A DNA stretch of 64,000 nt from Styela clava (lineage: Eukaryota > Chordata > Ascidiacea > Stolidobranchia > Styelidae), in NCBI RefSeq assembly GCF_964204865.1, contig NC_135254.1, positions 11,165,001-11,229,000 on the forward strand, written 5' to 3'. The position numbers and the translations under genes are program-made. Below the pieces are notes generated by a model that saw only the letters and a program-made list of their open reading frames with translations, ran no database searches and had not been told where the DNA came from. Positions 25,724 through 38,100 of the stretch are shown here, piece by piece; position 1 is the first letter of the stretch, and each line of letters starts with the position of its first letter.

Positions 25724-27178
25724 CAGGGGTTCTCAAACTTTTGGCGTTGCGGAGCCCTTGAAAAGGTTGACTATTATTCACGGAGCCCCAAAATAAATGT
25801 TAAAATTGTTACTTTCTGATTAATATTCCTGAGTAAGTTAAACGTACTTTACTCAATTTAAATACTAAACACTTTTAATAGGGTTAATACAAGTCATAAA
25901 TAAATCTAAATTTCAAAGATAAATTGTATATACTAAAGCTATAAATTTGACACATGACAAACATATTAATAAATTAGGGGTCGAATCTTTTCCCCTCTTG
26001 ACAATTTTGAAAGACTTAAAAGGCTGCTAATAACGTGCGCGATTGCATTTTGTTACAATCGCCGATTGTTTTCGTCAGCATGGCGTGTTTTTGAACCTCA
26101 AACATCTTTACGCCGGTGTTTATTCTCCCTAAATAAAAAATTTCCTTCGGCATATGCATGTATTGTTCCACAATGACGATGATAATTGCTTTTTCTTTCT
26201 CGTGGGGAATTATGAGTTCAATGTGAAAAACATGTTACCATATTATAATCATCGACGACGAAATGCTAAAAATAATAGTTAATAAAGAGGTAAATCTGCA
26301 ATTCAAATTTCTTGATTAAAAAGCGGCCTTCTAAAATATTAAACTAAAACTTAATATGGAAGATAACACTATAAGTTTTGTTTCAGCAGACTCACGTCAG
26401 AATAAAAACGCTGTTATAGACATCGAAAATCATAAAATTTGGTGTTATGTTAGGTTTTCGGTTATTCATCGTAGTAACTGCGAAATTGAAACACAGTCAT
26501 TTAATTATGCGTGCGATGTACCATTTTTCCTTTCTGAAACTACCGACAGAGCCGCATGCACTAAAATAAATTTCTATCGTTCGTATTTTGCCAAGACCTT
26601 GTGATTTTTCAAACGGCGACATCTTGCTTAAAAATAATCTCGAGTGCGAAAGAACAAATAAAGTTTAACAAATCCCAAAATCGCAAAAATACGACTCCAT
26701 TTTATTTATAGTTAGCAGTTTATCACGCAGTTTATGTTATTTTAGACTAGTATTTTATCATTTTAGTAATCCTAATAGTAATTTCGAATCGAATGTGAGT
26801 AACGATGAGCACAAATAAATTATTACGACAAGACCCTTTAGATGCTCGCATCGGTCATGAATTGAATATTTTACGCAACAGAGATCTCGTTATCCGTTTT
26901 TTTTGAATCGTCAAGAATGTTGCGCGTAAATTTCCGATTTCAATTTTGAACCTCCTCCCTCTTAAGAATCCTGGCTGCGCTCCTGCTTATAAATAATGTC
27001 ATTTTTTAATTCCGCCCCTTTGCCATATTTCGAGGCTATATTTGTCAAATTTCATCAAAGCTAGTATTGCTTCTAGGAACAGTTTTAAATTAGCCAAGTC
27101 AGTATTTTGAAAAGTAATCGAATAGCTCGCGGAGCCCCTGGGTTACTCTCGCGGAGCGGAGCACTTTGAGAACCTATG
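25724..27178. mobile_element. hAT element remnant with perfect TSD
   Basis: Left end CAGGGGTTCTCAAACTTTTG, complement of right end CATAGGTTCTCAAAGTGCTC; subterminal cggagccc motifs on both sides. Flanked by CTGTACTG at 25716-25723 and 27179-27186. 1455 bp. The interior holds no recognisable transposase; the 82-codon frame at 26356-26604 has no known motif. Confidence 0.92.
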
Positions 27179-27770
27179 CTGTACTGTATAGAAACTTCTG
27201 GTAAAATCTAGGATGACCTTTGACTCTAACTTAACAGTAGCAATGATTGCTTCCGAGTCGGCCTGTTGCACGGTTTGCGCGAAACTCTATTATAGCTGTC
27301 TTGTGTCTGCTGGTCTGAGTGTTGCATCAGCATTCCATTTTGCAGAAAGATTTGGTTGCCGAAGGCTTACAGTGCATTTCTTTCGTAATGTCAATCACCA
27401 GGCATGAAATATAGCTCGAAAAAATGAATCTTGTTCACAAAACCTCATGCCAAATGTAGTCTAAACACTGAAACAGAGTTGTTATAAGTGAAAACAAGAA
27501 AATGTCAATTGCTAGATAGACAATGGGACCCCAAAGATATAACTCTTCAAGTACAAAATGTTATAATAGTACGACTGTACGGACGTACGGTAATATTACT
27601 AACCTATAACTGCAAAAACTGTATAACATTGAATTTGATAAATATCTGAATAGGCTATATCACTGTATCATGTTACCGTACCGGTATGGAGTTCTGAAAA
27701 TAAACTAACTAGGCTATATGATTACAGGATTTAGGCTAAATTGTCGAATGTATGAACTAGACCAGTCTGC

Positions 27771-28086
27771 CAGTGGTTCTCAAACTTTTTAAGCCTTTGT
27801 CGATTCTCGCTCCCCACTTTAAAAATAACCAGCTAGCAATAAGCTGCAAATAACAGATACGGTATTAAGGCGAAAAGATGTTTTATTCGAAAAACAACTC
27901 GGAAATACGTCTGTAGGTTGATGGAACGTGAATAGTGAAATAAATGAAAAGTTTTGACATGTAAATATCCAAAATAAAGCAGGCAAGATCAAATCTAACA
28001 AATATTTTCATTTTTAATTATTTCACCCCCTCAAAAACTTATCACGCCCCCATTGTGGGGCGCGCCCCACTGTTTGAGAACCACTG
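27771..28086. mobile_element. hAT MITE, 316 bp
   Basis: Perfect 15-bp inverted ends CAGTGGTTCTCAAAC. The 7 bases accagtc occur at 27761-27767 and 28088-28094, a target-site duplication displaced by three extra bases (tgc) on the left. No coding content. Confidence 0.87.
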
Positions 28087-28587
28087 AACCAGTCAATTCA
28101 TGGATTTGTAAATGATTTATGTTTTAAATTAACAATACCTGAATATTGGTATTTATTGTGCATTAGGGCATAGTTTTCCGATTCCTAGATCTCCCAATAT
28201 TTGGTTCATTAAAACAAAATTCTGAAATCTATTTGTATCTGAAACGAGGGCCTCTTGCACAATGGCAGATGCGTCAGATTGTGTCACATAATATAAAACA
28301 ATCTTGATGTGCATTGGCCATCACATGAACAAAATTGCTTCTTTTGCCTAAAACTACAGAATGCTACAAACAGTAAATTTTTTTCTTTTGGTAAATCGGA
28401 TTATTTTTTTCAAAAGAATCCAATGGTTACGTTTCTAGATTGTGATTTCTTTTAGTTTATTGCTCAGTGCCAGTTTGCTAATTTGTGTCGATATGGAAGC
28501 CTAAACTGTCTCGTTAAGGGGGCTATTCTCAAAATAGGACAACTTGTCGTACTGTTCTAATGTGAAATTAATTTTATTTATTTAAAC

Positions 28588-28948
28588 CAGGGATGTGCAA
28601 TCTTTATTACAGGAGGGCCAGATACAAGTAACTATGTGAAGCCGTGGGTCGCACCTTCATTTAGGATGGTCTTTCCATTAGTTTCAGGCACAAAAAATTA
28701 TACTTCCATTATTATATAAAAATTATAACAATATGTATTATGCAACAGGATTTTACTAGCTAGTTTTGCTAATATGACAATGCCACTCAGGTACTGGTAT
28801 AGGCTTTGCGACGCCAATGGATTGAAATTGCTCGCACGTATTAGATTAACTAAACTAAAAACTCGTTTTGCGGGCACACTATTCAAAATTGGTACTTCTC
28901 CACGGGCTGCACAATTTTTTCTTGCGGGTCGCAGTTTGCACACGCCTG
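28588..28948. mobile_element. hAT MITE, 361 bp, perfect TSD
   Basis: Ends CAGGGATGTGCAA and (complement) CAGGCGTGTGCAA, flanked by ATTTAAAC at 28580-28587 and 28949-28956. Contains gggccaga and gcgggtcgca subterminal motifs common in hAT elements. Lies 200 bp upstream of the IRE1-like gene, so it could affect its promoter. Confidence 0.92.
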
Positions 28949-29153
28949 ATTTAAACTAAGAAAAAAACGATCAGCTTTTTCTGATGTACCAATCCTTACT
29001 GAGGTGATCAGTTGATTGGTATCCTAGTTGGTAAGAGTATATTTCGGTATTTCTCAATGTAATGATGTAGCATAGGATCTACACGGAAATAATAGAATAA
29101 AACTGTTTTAGTATTAATCATTAACATTTTGCATTCTATTTAAAGCAACACCA

Positions 29154-31319
29154 ATGATAACATCTAAACCTCAATCTATTCCCAAATCTACTTTAAATTC
29201 AACCAATCGTCCAAATTTGCAAACGAACCAGAGCAAAGAGAAGCAGTCCGTAGAAACGTTCGACAATAACTTTGAGAATGGCGACATTCTCTTGTGTCTA
29301 AATCCCGTTGAGGATTTGAGCAATCAAAATTTCTTGTCCCAATCAAGGGAAAAGAAAAAGGTGATTTTCAAGAACCCAATCATCCAAGATGATTCCATCA
29401 AGTCAGAAAATCCAAAGAAGCGTTCTAAATCTAAGAAACAGCCACAGGTGACAACAGAGGTTGTAAACAGAAGCAAAAAAAGCTTGCTGAAAGTTTCCGT
29501 GCCCTATCATTTTGACAATGGCTTGAATGTCACATGGAGGTATACATCTACGAGATGGGCTGAAAGACTCGAGCATCTCTCTCAATTGGCACCAGGTGCA
29601 ATTAAAGTTGTGCAGTCAAAATCTTCGAACGATGCTTCTGCTTTTTACTGTGAGAATCAAAGCCATTTTATTCTGGGTAATGGGCCAGATTTCAGCACCT
29701 CCATGTTGGGAATTCTGAATAAAACCACAGAAGTTCTGATAAAGAAAATCAATGTGAAACGTGTTCCATTGCTGCTAAATGAGGTACATGTTAAATCTCT
29801 TGTTTCCTTGCCAAAATCGCCTCACATTGCTCATATTTATTTTATCGTGAAGGATAAAACGCATTTCTATGTAGTGAGAGAGTTGGGAGAGAATTCATTG
29901 AGGTATGTGATGAGAATGAGGCAGTATCTTTTCGACTCAACCAAACAACCATTGGAGTACAAACAACTTTGTCACTCTATTGCAAAATCACTTGCAGTGC
30001 TACATGGTAGTGACGTTGTTCATATGGCAATTAAACCTGAAAATGTTTTTGTTACCAACTCAGGAAATGCTATATTATCTGACTATGGCATGCATTCCAG
30101 ATCTGAAACGAAGAAGCAACAATTGTCTAACGGTAGTGGATCCCTTTGCTGGCTTCCTAGTGAGGCATTAGGAAAGGTAGACAAACCACAGTATAACAAG
30201 GCATCTGATATCGCTCCGCTTGGCATGTTGTTTTACTATATAATTACTGAAGGTAAGCATCCATTTGGTGATCCAGAAAGTGCTGCAGATACCTGTATGA
30301 ACAACATTCTACATGGGCAGTACAATTTGAAACTGATTACGGATCCACTTGCTCATCACTTGATACAAAATATGATTTACAAAGAACCAGAAAAAAGGTT
30401 TTCGATAGATAAGATTCTCAGTCATCCATATTTTTGGTCCGATTCCGAGAAAAATGTTTTTGTTAAATACCTGGTTAAGATTGTTGCTTTTGTATTGAAT
30501 GATGATATTTGCGACAAAAAAGCTAATGGTGTTCTACAAAAAATTAGGCTTGAAGGATCGCATGTGATACAGAATTTTGTTGAAATTGGAAGTTGTTTGG
30601 AAATTCCTTCAAAATTGAAAAATAATTTGACTGCAATATTACAATATGTCTTCGAATTTTCTAAGAGCAAAACCCATGACCTCAAAGAGAATGATATTTT
30701 CAGAGATTTTTGCAACATGTACCCAGGATTGTTGCTTGATTACTATTCAGAAATTACCATTGAAGATATGACAAATATGGTTGACAGTGTCAAAAGAGCT
30801 GCTGTGGAAAAGGTCAATCAATATCCAGATTTTATAGATTTGCGTACTTTGAAATCGACTTTGTCAGCTGACAGTGGTGTTGTATCTCCAAGTATGGATG
30901 TCCCAGTTGCAAAAGGAAATGGAAAAGAAAGAAATATAGGAGAATACTATGATATTGACACATTTTCATTTGATAGCAAACGCACCAGGAATCGCAACTA
31001 TTCTGATTGTTGTACATCAACTACTACTGATGATGGAATTGATCTTCTTTCTCCAATGTCTGGAAGTTTTACAGACGAAAACATGTTTTCATCTCCGGTT
31101 AAAATATTTCCAAATAATTCTCATGAATACAGCGACAAATGGAAATCATCAAATCATAGCATTATTAGCCCAGGAAGTTCTATAGACAACCATTACGAAT
31201 TCGATGGATTGGGATATTCAAATAGTGTGCCAGATTGTCGTGAGGAAACAAGTATGAAGAGTAAACGATTTTTAGCATCATTTATGCCTTTATGGACAGA
31301 TATGGATGAATTAGACTGA
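29154..31319 (+). CDS. IRE1/RNase L-like pseudokinase with degenerate KEN domain, intronless, 721 aa
   Basis: Single uninterrupted reading frame. Residues 1-115 are polar, Lys-rich and without a signal peptide or membrane segment, so the ER luminal sensor of IRE1 is absent. Residues about 117-430 form a kinase fold: a candidate ATP-binding Lys at 197/198 (EVLIKKI); HRD replaced by HMA at 290-292, so the catalytic Asp is lost; Lys294 and Asn297 kept; DFG present as DYG at 310-312; a stretch FYYIITEGKHPFG near 360-372 very close to IRE1 (which has FYYV.SEG.HPFG); HPYFW at 424-428 marking the kinase-KEN border. Residues about 430-535 align with the KEN RNase domain, but the Arg-Asn pair of the active site is not evident (YVFEFSKSKTHD; a His is kept at 508). 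Residues 536-721 are Ser/Asn/Asp-rich, ending in an acidic tail with an FMPLWTDMDELD motif. Inference: a catalytically weak or dead IRE1/RNase L relative, perhaps regulatory. Lack of introns suggests an old retrocopy or an intron-poor family. Could also be classed as an orphan kinase. Confidence 0.82.
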   Translation: MITSKPQSIPKSTLNSTNRPNLQTNQSKEKQSVETFDNNFENGDILLCLNPVEDLSNQNFLSQSREKKKVIFKNPIIQDDSIKSENPKKRSKSKKQPQVTTEVVNRSKKSLLKVSVPYHFDNGLNVTWRYTSTRWAERLEHLSQLAPGAIKVVQSKSSNDASAFYCENQSHFILGNGPDFSTSMLGILNKTTEVLIKKINVKRVPLLLNEVHVKSLVSLPKSPHIAHIYFIVKDKTHFYVVRELGENSLRYVMRMRQYLFDSTKQPLEYKQLCHSIAKSLAVLHGSDVVHMAIKPENVFVTNSGNAILSDYGMHSRSETKKQQLSNGSGSLCWLPSEALGKVDKPQYNKASDIAPLGMLFYYIITEGKHPFGDPESAADTCMNNILHGQYNLKLITDPLAHHLIQNMIYKEPEKRFSIDKILSHPYFWSDSEKNVFVKYLVKIVAFVLNDDICDKKANGVLQKIRLEGSHVIQNFVEIGSCLEIPSKLKNNLTAILQYVFEFSKSKTHDLKENDIFRDFCNMYPGLLLDYYSEITIEDMTNMVDSVKRAAVEKVNQYPDFIDLRTLKSTLSADSGVVSPSMDVPVAKGNGKERNIGEYYDIDTFSFDSKRTRNRNYSDCCTSTTTDDGIDLLSPMSGSFTDENMFSSPVKIFPNNSHEYSDKWKSSNHSIISPGSSIDNHYEFDGLGYSNSVPDCREETSMKSKRFLASFMPLWTDMDELD

Positions 31320-32271
31320 ACCAGTCATTTATGTTATTGAAAATGATTCATTTACTAAACTAATGTGAATATGTTCTATGTTTTGATAAGGGGAAGACTG
31401 GGAAACATGACAAGCTGTAGTTCAATACTTTCACTTCTAAAATACAGTTTATATTCATTCTTTTGTTCCATATGCACTACATTTCATGCCATGCTGCTTT
31501 ATACCAGAAGCAGAAAAAATGTATTGAATTGTTTTTCAAAAAAATTTACAATCACAATTGAAACTTACAACTTGGAAATCCAACTTGATTGTTGAGAATA
31601 TTAAAAATCAGCAAATACGAGTTATGTGTTCCATAATATCATCACACGATACATTTATGATTTTATGTTATTATTCAGTTTTCTAATGCCAAATTTTCAC
31701 TAAAAGTAATTTCATATAGTTCATTGATATTACAATTGAGGGAATATTGTAAATCGTTAAAATCGGTGTTCATGTATTGTGGTGTGAATAAGATGTAACA
31801 CTTGAAATATAAAATATCTAATTTTTAAATTTGTCATTTATTCAATTTTCGCCATCCTAATCTAAATAGATATTATGCCATATTTTTCCAAAGAATGTTA
31901 TGATTTACCCACGATCAGGCCATAATTATGCTCCCAAATTTTGATCTTGTTTGCTATTGAATATGGAGTTGTAACTTGTAATACTCATATTATAGTCATT
32001 TTTGAAACCCAAATAAATGCTATAAGCTATGTGATATTTGTTTTAGGAAGTATGTAACCAAATTATTGTGCCATATTGTTCAATTTGCTACTACCAAATT
32101 TTTTAGCAGTTTTGATTACATTTCATATGTTTTGGTATTGGTGTGTGCTAGCTATACTATGGTGTTTTGACAAAATATAGCAACTTGTGCATGACCATCA
32201 TCTTTGTCTAAATATTCTAGATATTCGAACAATTGTTAGGCATGTAGTTTTACTTAATTATAGCTAAAAAC
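31320..32271. other. Spacer between IRE1-like and C6orf136 genes
   Basis: Holds the 3' UTR of the upstream gene; an AATAAA-type signal is present at about 32011-32016. AT-rich, no repeat or exon recognised. Both flanking genes are on the plus strand. Confidence 0.4.
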
Positions 32272-34887
32272 ATGGGGATTTATATCAACAAAGTTGGCCT
32301 TCTGTCTCAAAGATGGAATATAGCTAATAAACGGATGCTGTTGCTGCATTTGCTTCAGAATAGATGGTCATATACATCTTTGCACTTAAGAAGTTCTTGC
32401 CTCTCGGCAGCACCGGCATTAACTTCATGTGAGAAGGTCTTGTATCTTCCAGATAATGATACAAATATACCTAGGGAAAAGACAAGGAAAATATTGCCAG
32501 CTGAGCAATATCCTTCAGAATTGCAAAAATCAGATAAAGTAATATATATCGGGAATTATAAATTAATAACTCTACCCTGTGATATGGGAACAAGAGTTAA
32601 GGACCTGTTGCCTTTGACAAAACCCCATCTAGACAATAAACTTTCCACCTCTACCAATGAAGAAGTGCTTATTAGCTTTGCCAAAATTGCTTATCAAATA
32701 CTCAATGATGAGAATAGAAAAGATGAACATATTCAATGGATATCTGTGAAATCAAAGCGACTAATAAGCAGATCAGATAAAAATAAAAGTAAGAATTTCA
32801 TAATACATTATTAATTGATTTTACCAACATTTCTGGTGTATATTGATTAGATAAATACAACCGTAATACTATAATGCCGTGTCACCTATAGATTGTTTTT
32901 ATATTATTGATTACCTATCATAAAAAGATATACAATTTTGGTGCCTTTGGGCTATTTATCCTATAGACTTTTGCACAATTTCTTTTTTGTGAATATAAAC
33001 AGGTAATGATAATAAAGTTGTTGAACCGGCAGACAACCCCAAGCAGAAGATAAGAAATTTGCACACAAAATTACGCGAACAGGTATCGTAATGCTATTTC
33101 ATTTGATTTTCAAAATTCAAAACACTGCTGGGTAATGATATGTGGAAGATTAATTTTCAGTACTATTATAATCATGAAATGGTATAATTTCATGGAAAAA
33201 TAATAATGTAATTTTAAAATTTATACAATAGCATGCATCTGAAACAAAAAAAGACTTTTCCTATACTCGTCATAGAGTGGGAACAGAACGACATAACTTA
33301 CGATTAATCTGCTATTCTATTCCCTGGATAAAAGTTTATGAATCTTATCGTATAGTACTTCCAATAGTTGAACTTCCATTCATAAAATTGTGTGTTATAT
33401 TGTTCAATTCAATTCAGCTACCAATGTCGTTAACAAGAGGAAGTTCTTGGCATGACTTTAGTATTTACACACCTTCTATTGAGCTGTTAATCACAACACC
33501 GAGAAGACAAAATAACCAGTTTGTATTTCGGTAAGTCGCAGGTGACAATGACACAAAATATTTCTCATTTGAGTGTACAATCAGCTTATTTCTGGTACAT
33601 CTAAATTTTGCTCTGTTTTGCAGTGGTCTTTCTTCATATAAAAGAATAGCTCGGTGCTTCAGATTTATATGTCGGTTTTGCCTTCGAAGTCCCAGATTAG
33701 AAGTTTTACACATGTCCAGTTATGAAGAAAGGAAAACAATTGAAGTCCGATGGAGAGTAGTTGGACTGCCATTTTATTTTCAATTATTTTATTTTTTCTT
33801 ACCATCGGGTATCGCCACTAATCTTGTAAGGTAGGTCTTGTTTATTCTATTGTGCTAAAACGATTATTCATATTTATTATCTCAGTTAAGAGGAAAGTCT
33901 ATTGAACTTTGACCTCTTGTTTAGTCACCAGTCGATCATTCCAAATGTGTGAACTTGGAACTGCGAATGGTGGAGAGAGTCTCAACCAATCAATAGTCCA
34001 GCAATGACAAGCATTTTCCTAATGCGTTTCATTACAAATTTAGATAATGTTAAAACTGTTTTAACTGAATCGTGTTACTTTATGATTTGGGAAGTCTGTA
34101 AATATTATTTGATTGTGTGCGTTTCTAGACATTTGATTCAAATATATTGTCAAATCCAGAACAAATTTCCAAATCAACCTTCCTATAAATTAACTCCCAT
34201 GCAAATAAAAATATTTTCCCCGAGAACAGAATCAAAATTTTTCATTCATATAACATCATTTTATTTCTACATCAGATATTATGATTATATGTCAGTTCTA
34301 TATGTCAATGACTCAGGAAAAGTTTGGAGACATGATGTTAGCAAGGTAAGAATGAACTAACAGGTGTATTTCTCAATGTATTGGAATTAGAACATTTGTA
34401 ATATAGATCAAAATTGAAGCAACCATGTTTTCATCCTATCATAAAATGACAATGCCTTGTGCTTTGAATGAGATTGGGTACTCCCGTAGTATGTGTCCAC
34501 TTTTCCTTATTTTAGTTCTATTGCGAGTTCAGGGACTGTCTGTGTTAGCCAAGTGAATAAACCCCCTGCCGATATGCCCTCACACAAGTTGATGTAGTAA
34601 AGTAGGCGAACAAAATTAGTTACCTCCATATTGCTACATACACTTCTGGCGCATAAGGAGCAATTTGGCGTTGCCTGCCTAAATAGATGGTGGGGCTAGA
34701 GATTTCAACCCGGCCGGCGATCATAGTGAAGCCCAACGCGTTAACCAATAATTTGTCATTTTTATACCCGTAGATGAGAAGATCGTCAACTGAATCGCTG
34801 GCGTCATGGCTCCCCGCACTTCGAAAAAGACTCCAAGCAGCTTCACCAGTTATGACGACTATTGCGAGAAAAAAGTTTCCTGATTAA
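32272..34887 (+). CDS. C6orf136: C6orf136 homologue (DUF2358), 6 exons, 366 aa
   Basis: Exons: 32272-32788, 33003-33082, 33418-33530, 33624-33830, 34276-34345, 34774-34887; all phases agree. The first exon encodes a Ser/Arg/Leu-rich start (MLLLHLLQNRW from Met22) that could be a mitochondrial targeting sequence, then a poorly conserved acidic/basic linker. The DUF2358 region, about residues 185-335, matches human C6orf136 piece by piece: a leading KLREQLP helix, DFSIYTPSIELL (human DYSLYSLDVEFI), RLEVLHM (human RLEVLQL), VRWRVVGLPFYF (human ARWRLVGLPVHL), YYDYMSVLYVNDSGKVWRHD (human has the same Tyr-Asp-Tyr and NSSG core). The last exon is a basic tail ending KFPD. Function is not established; the fold resembles NTF2-like domains. 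A diverged 155-bp repeat lies in intron 5. The gene converges on PGLS with about 255 bp between stop codons. An acceptor-like tag sits 8 bases before the ATG. An alternative start is Met22. Confidence 0.9.
34500..34657 (+). repeat. 155-bp dispersed repeat, copy 2 (intron 5 of C6orf136)
   Basis: Same block order as copy 1. Its left side extends to GGTACTCCCGTAGTATGTGT starting at 34477, which resembles the arm of the palindromic MITE family (CCAGAAGTATGTGCACC). No clear target-site duplication was found. Confidence 0.75.
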
Positions 34888-35142
34888 CTCCGAAAATAGC
34901 GATACTGATCATTTTTGTTCTCTTCGAACTCAATAGCACTTTTATTCAACATGACATGCCCCTATAAAGTACCTTTACAAGTTCCTGCTGTTCTAATTTT
35001 TATTGAATATTTATCAACTTCAATCAAGATTGAAAATGCAAAAATAAAATTTAAAGAATTGCATCATTTACTATAGTATTGTGAAGTCAGCGTTGAAGAA
35101 AAAAGTTACATGAGCATCGATATGGCAGCTCAGTAAACTAAA

Positions 35143-38100
35143 TCATAGTAAGCTTGCAGAAGCTTTGTCCATCACCCATCTAAGAATTCCATCTGTAGGT
35201 TTCACAAGACTTGCCGGCAACTTAGATGATTTGTCAAACACTTTCTGTAATAAAAAATATAAAGGATCTTAATTTAGGTAATTTTTAGGGCTGAAATGGC
35301 TTTCTTGGCCACTTACCTTAATTGTTTCCGCTTTACTTGCCCCAGCAGATATAAATATAACATTTCTTGCATTGTTTAAAACTGGTAAGGTCATGGTAAC
35401 TCGTTTTGGTGGTGGCTTTGGCGAGTCCGACATAGGTGCAATGATAAGATCTTTCTCCTGTTACACAAATATAACTTGTAATTACTCGCCAAGGAGATCT
35501 GTCTACTTCGCTTAAGCATAATGTATTGAGCTTTATATCTAAATATCAAGAGTAAGAATGGTCCAGATACTCTTAATAGGTAAAAATGCACAGTTCACTT
35601 TAATTACCTCCAGTAACTTATGTTCAGGAAACAAAGAGCAAGTGTGACCATCAGGCCCCATTCCCAGAAGCAGCATATCAAACTTTGGAAATTCAGTTCC
35701 ACATTTGAATACATTTTGTATTTTCGTTTGGTAATCGGCTGCACATTCTTCCACTGTTAGATTGGGGTCAATGACAATCCACGATGATTCATAGCCAACA
35801 ACATCAATAACTTTGTTCTAGAAAATAAGCTTTTTTTCACCTGACATACGGTAATTCGATAAATCGACGGTCGTTCGATTTTTATATAGGTAAGCTGTGC
35901 TGCGCTTGGTATTTTTCATAAACAAAATATATATATGGTGACATAATAAGAAGACCGTACCTCATAAAATTTTTTTAATTATAAGTGAATCTTGAGTGGT
36001 AATGTGTATACCACCATTCAAAGGAAAAAATTGATATGTAACACATATACTCACTTTGTATTGCGTGAAAGTGCTTTCTGGGTCGGTGAATGGTACATGT
36101 CTTTCGTCACAAAAAAATATTCTCCACTTCCCCCAATCTACATTGTTTTTTTTCGCTAATGTTTCAGACAATATGTTAATGATACTTCCACCGGAAACAC
36201 CTTTGATATGAAATGGAGGTTGATCAATATCTTCAAAACCTTGTAGACTGCACCACCATGTTTTGTGTAAAATCAAAATATAGACTATGCTATTCCATGC
36301 AGTTTGCATCACATTACAGCAACAATATTTGGAAACTACAGATAATCATAAGAATTTATAAACACACATGCAATGTAGATTTTCTCTTAGGATAGGATTT
36401 ACATATTTATCCCGGGGGAAAGGAAAGTCGATAAGACGGCTTATCCATATGGCGAACCACGGCCTCTCGTCCGGTTACCCTTCCAAGTCGGGTATGGGAT
36501 TAGTTATATCGTTTGTTTTCGGAAGCATGGACTTGGTGGTGGAGGAAGCCGGTCGTGAACCACCCAACGACGGCGAGGAGTCCAGCAATCCTCTCGCACA
36601 TAACCATCCCTGTATGGCAGGGCTGGGCAATTATTTTTGCTCGAGGGCCACATTGCAAATCAAAATGCAGTGGCGGGCCGGACTAATTTGAGTCAACCCA
36701 CATTGCGTTTTTTATTGTATTTTATTACACAATTGAATGAAACAAAATCTAATACAATTGTTATTTTTAATGAGACGTGTGTATGCTCTGCTGAGCCTTA
36801 ACAAGTCCTTGAATGTCGGGTTCAATGGCAGACGTAGATATTCTCAGCAAATCAGAAAGATGTTCATCGGTGAGAGACGACCGAAATTTCGATTTGGTAA
36901 AATTCATTACTGAGAAGGTTTGCTCGCAAATATAAGTGGATCCGAAAAGAACTAGCATCTTTTGAGCATGTCTCCTTATGTTGGGAAAACTTTTTTTATT
37001 TAGAGAGGAATAAAAATCCAGAATTTCAGATGATTTAAATTTTTCCTGAAGTAAAGTGTCACACTGCAAATCAATAAGCTCGAGTTGTGCATCAGATGGT
37101 ATGTTTTCCACGTTACTGGTGAAAGGAGAAGAGACCATACTCATTTTATTTTCAATTAATCGGAAATCTTCAAATCGTCTTAAAAATTCAGCATGCAGTG
37201 CATCTAGCATTGTAGAGTACTTTTGCAAAAAATCATTTGCAGATGTGGTAGCTGTGTTGAGTGTGGGAAAATGAGCGAGATTATTGTTCTGTAATTGGCG
37301 TGAAAGAAACTGCAATTTCGTTATGAACGATTTTACCAAGCTGTGCCTATTATGCACAAACAGTTTTTACTTTGGAGTTTGCAATTCAACTCATTCAATA
37401 GAGCAGTGACATCAACAACAAAAGCAAAATCAGATAACCATTTCTTATCTGAAAGCTGCGGAATATCCTTGTTCTTTGTTTGACAGAATTCTCGAATCTC
37501 CTGCTGCAAGTCCCAAACTCGCTTCAGTATTTTGCCTAAACTGAGCCATCTCACAGTTGTATGATATCCTATGTCAGTGTGCTCATTTTCTTGCTCTTCC
37601 AACAGGGAAATAAACTGTCTGTGATTTAGTGCTCCGAGACCTGATGAAGTTAACTAGTTTTGTAACAACATCAGTGACATGGCTTATTTTTAGCACTGAC
37701 TTGCACAATACCTGTTGATGTATGATACAATGTAAAAACACTAACTGCTGCTTTGGGTCAATTTCATTAACTCTGTCTTTCATGCGCTTCAACAATCCCA
37801 CATTTTTTCCTGTAAGATTTGGGCACCCATCTGTCGTCACTCCAGCCGATTTTTCCCATTTAAGTCCCAACTTATCCATGGATGCATCTACCTCGCTAAA
37901 AATATCTGCACCTGTTGTTGTTCCTTTCATTGGTCTTATAGCAGCTATTTCTTCAGTAATTTTGAAATCACAAGTAATTCCACGAACGAAAATAAGCAAC
38001 TGAGCAGTGTCGCGTACATCACAACTCTCGTCTAACGCTAAAGTGAAGAAGTCAAATTGTTTGACATAATGTAGCAACTGATCTCTTAAATCTCCTGCGA

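Noticed and set aside
26356-26604. 82-codon frame inside the 25724 hAT as a transposase
   Set aside because: No BED finger, DDE or hATC motif.
33277-33417. Coding sequence upstream of C6orf136 exon 3 in the same open frame
   Set aside because: The exon is fixed by the attcag acceptor at 33417 and by alignment to human C6orf136; upstream residues do not match the family.
34004-34275. Open frame before C6orf136 exon 5
   Set aside because: Only the part after the acceptor at 34275 continues the protein; the rest is open intron.
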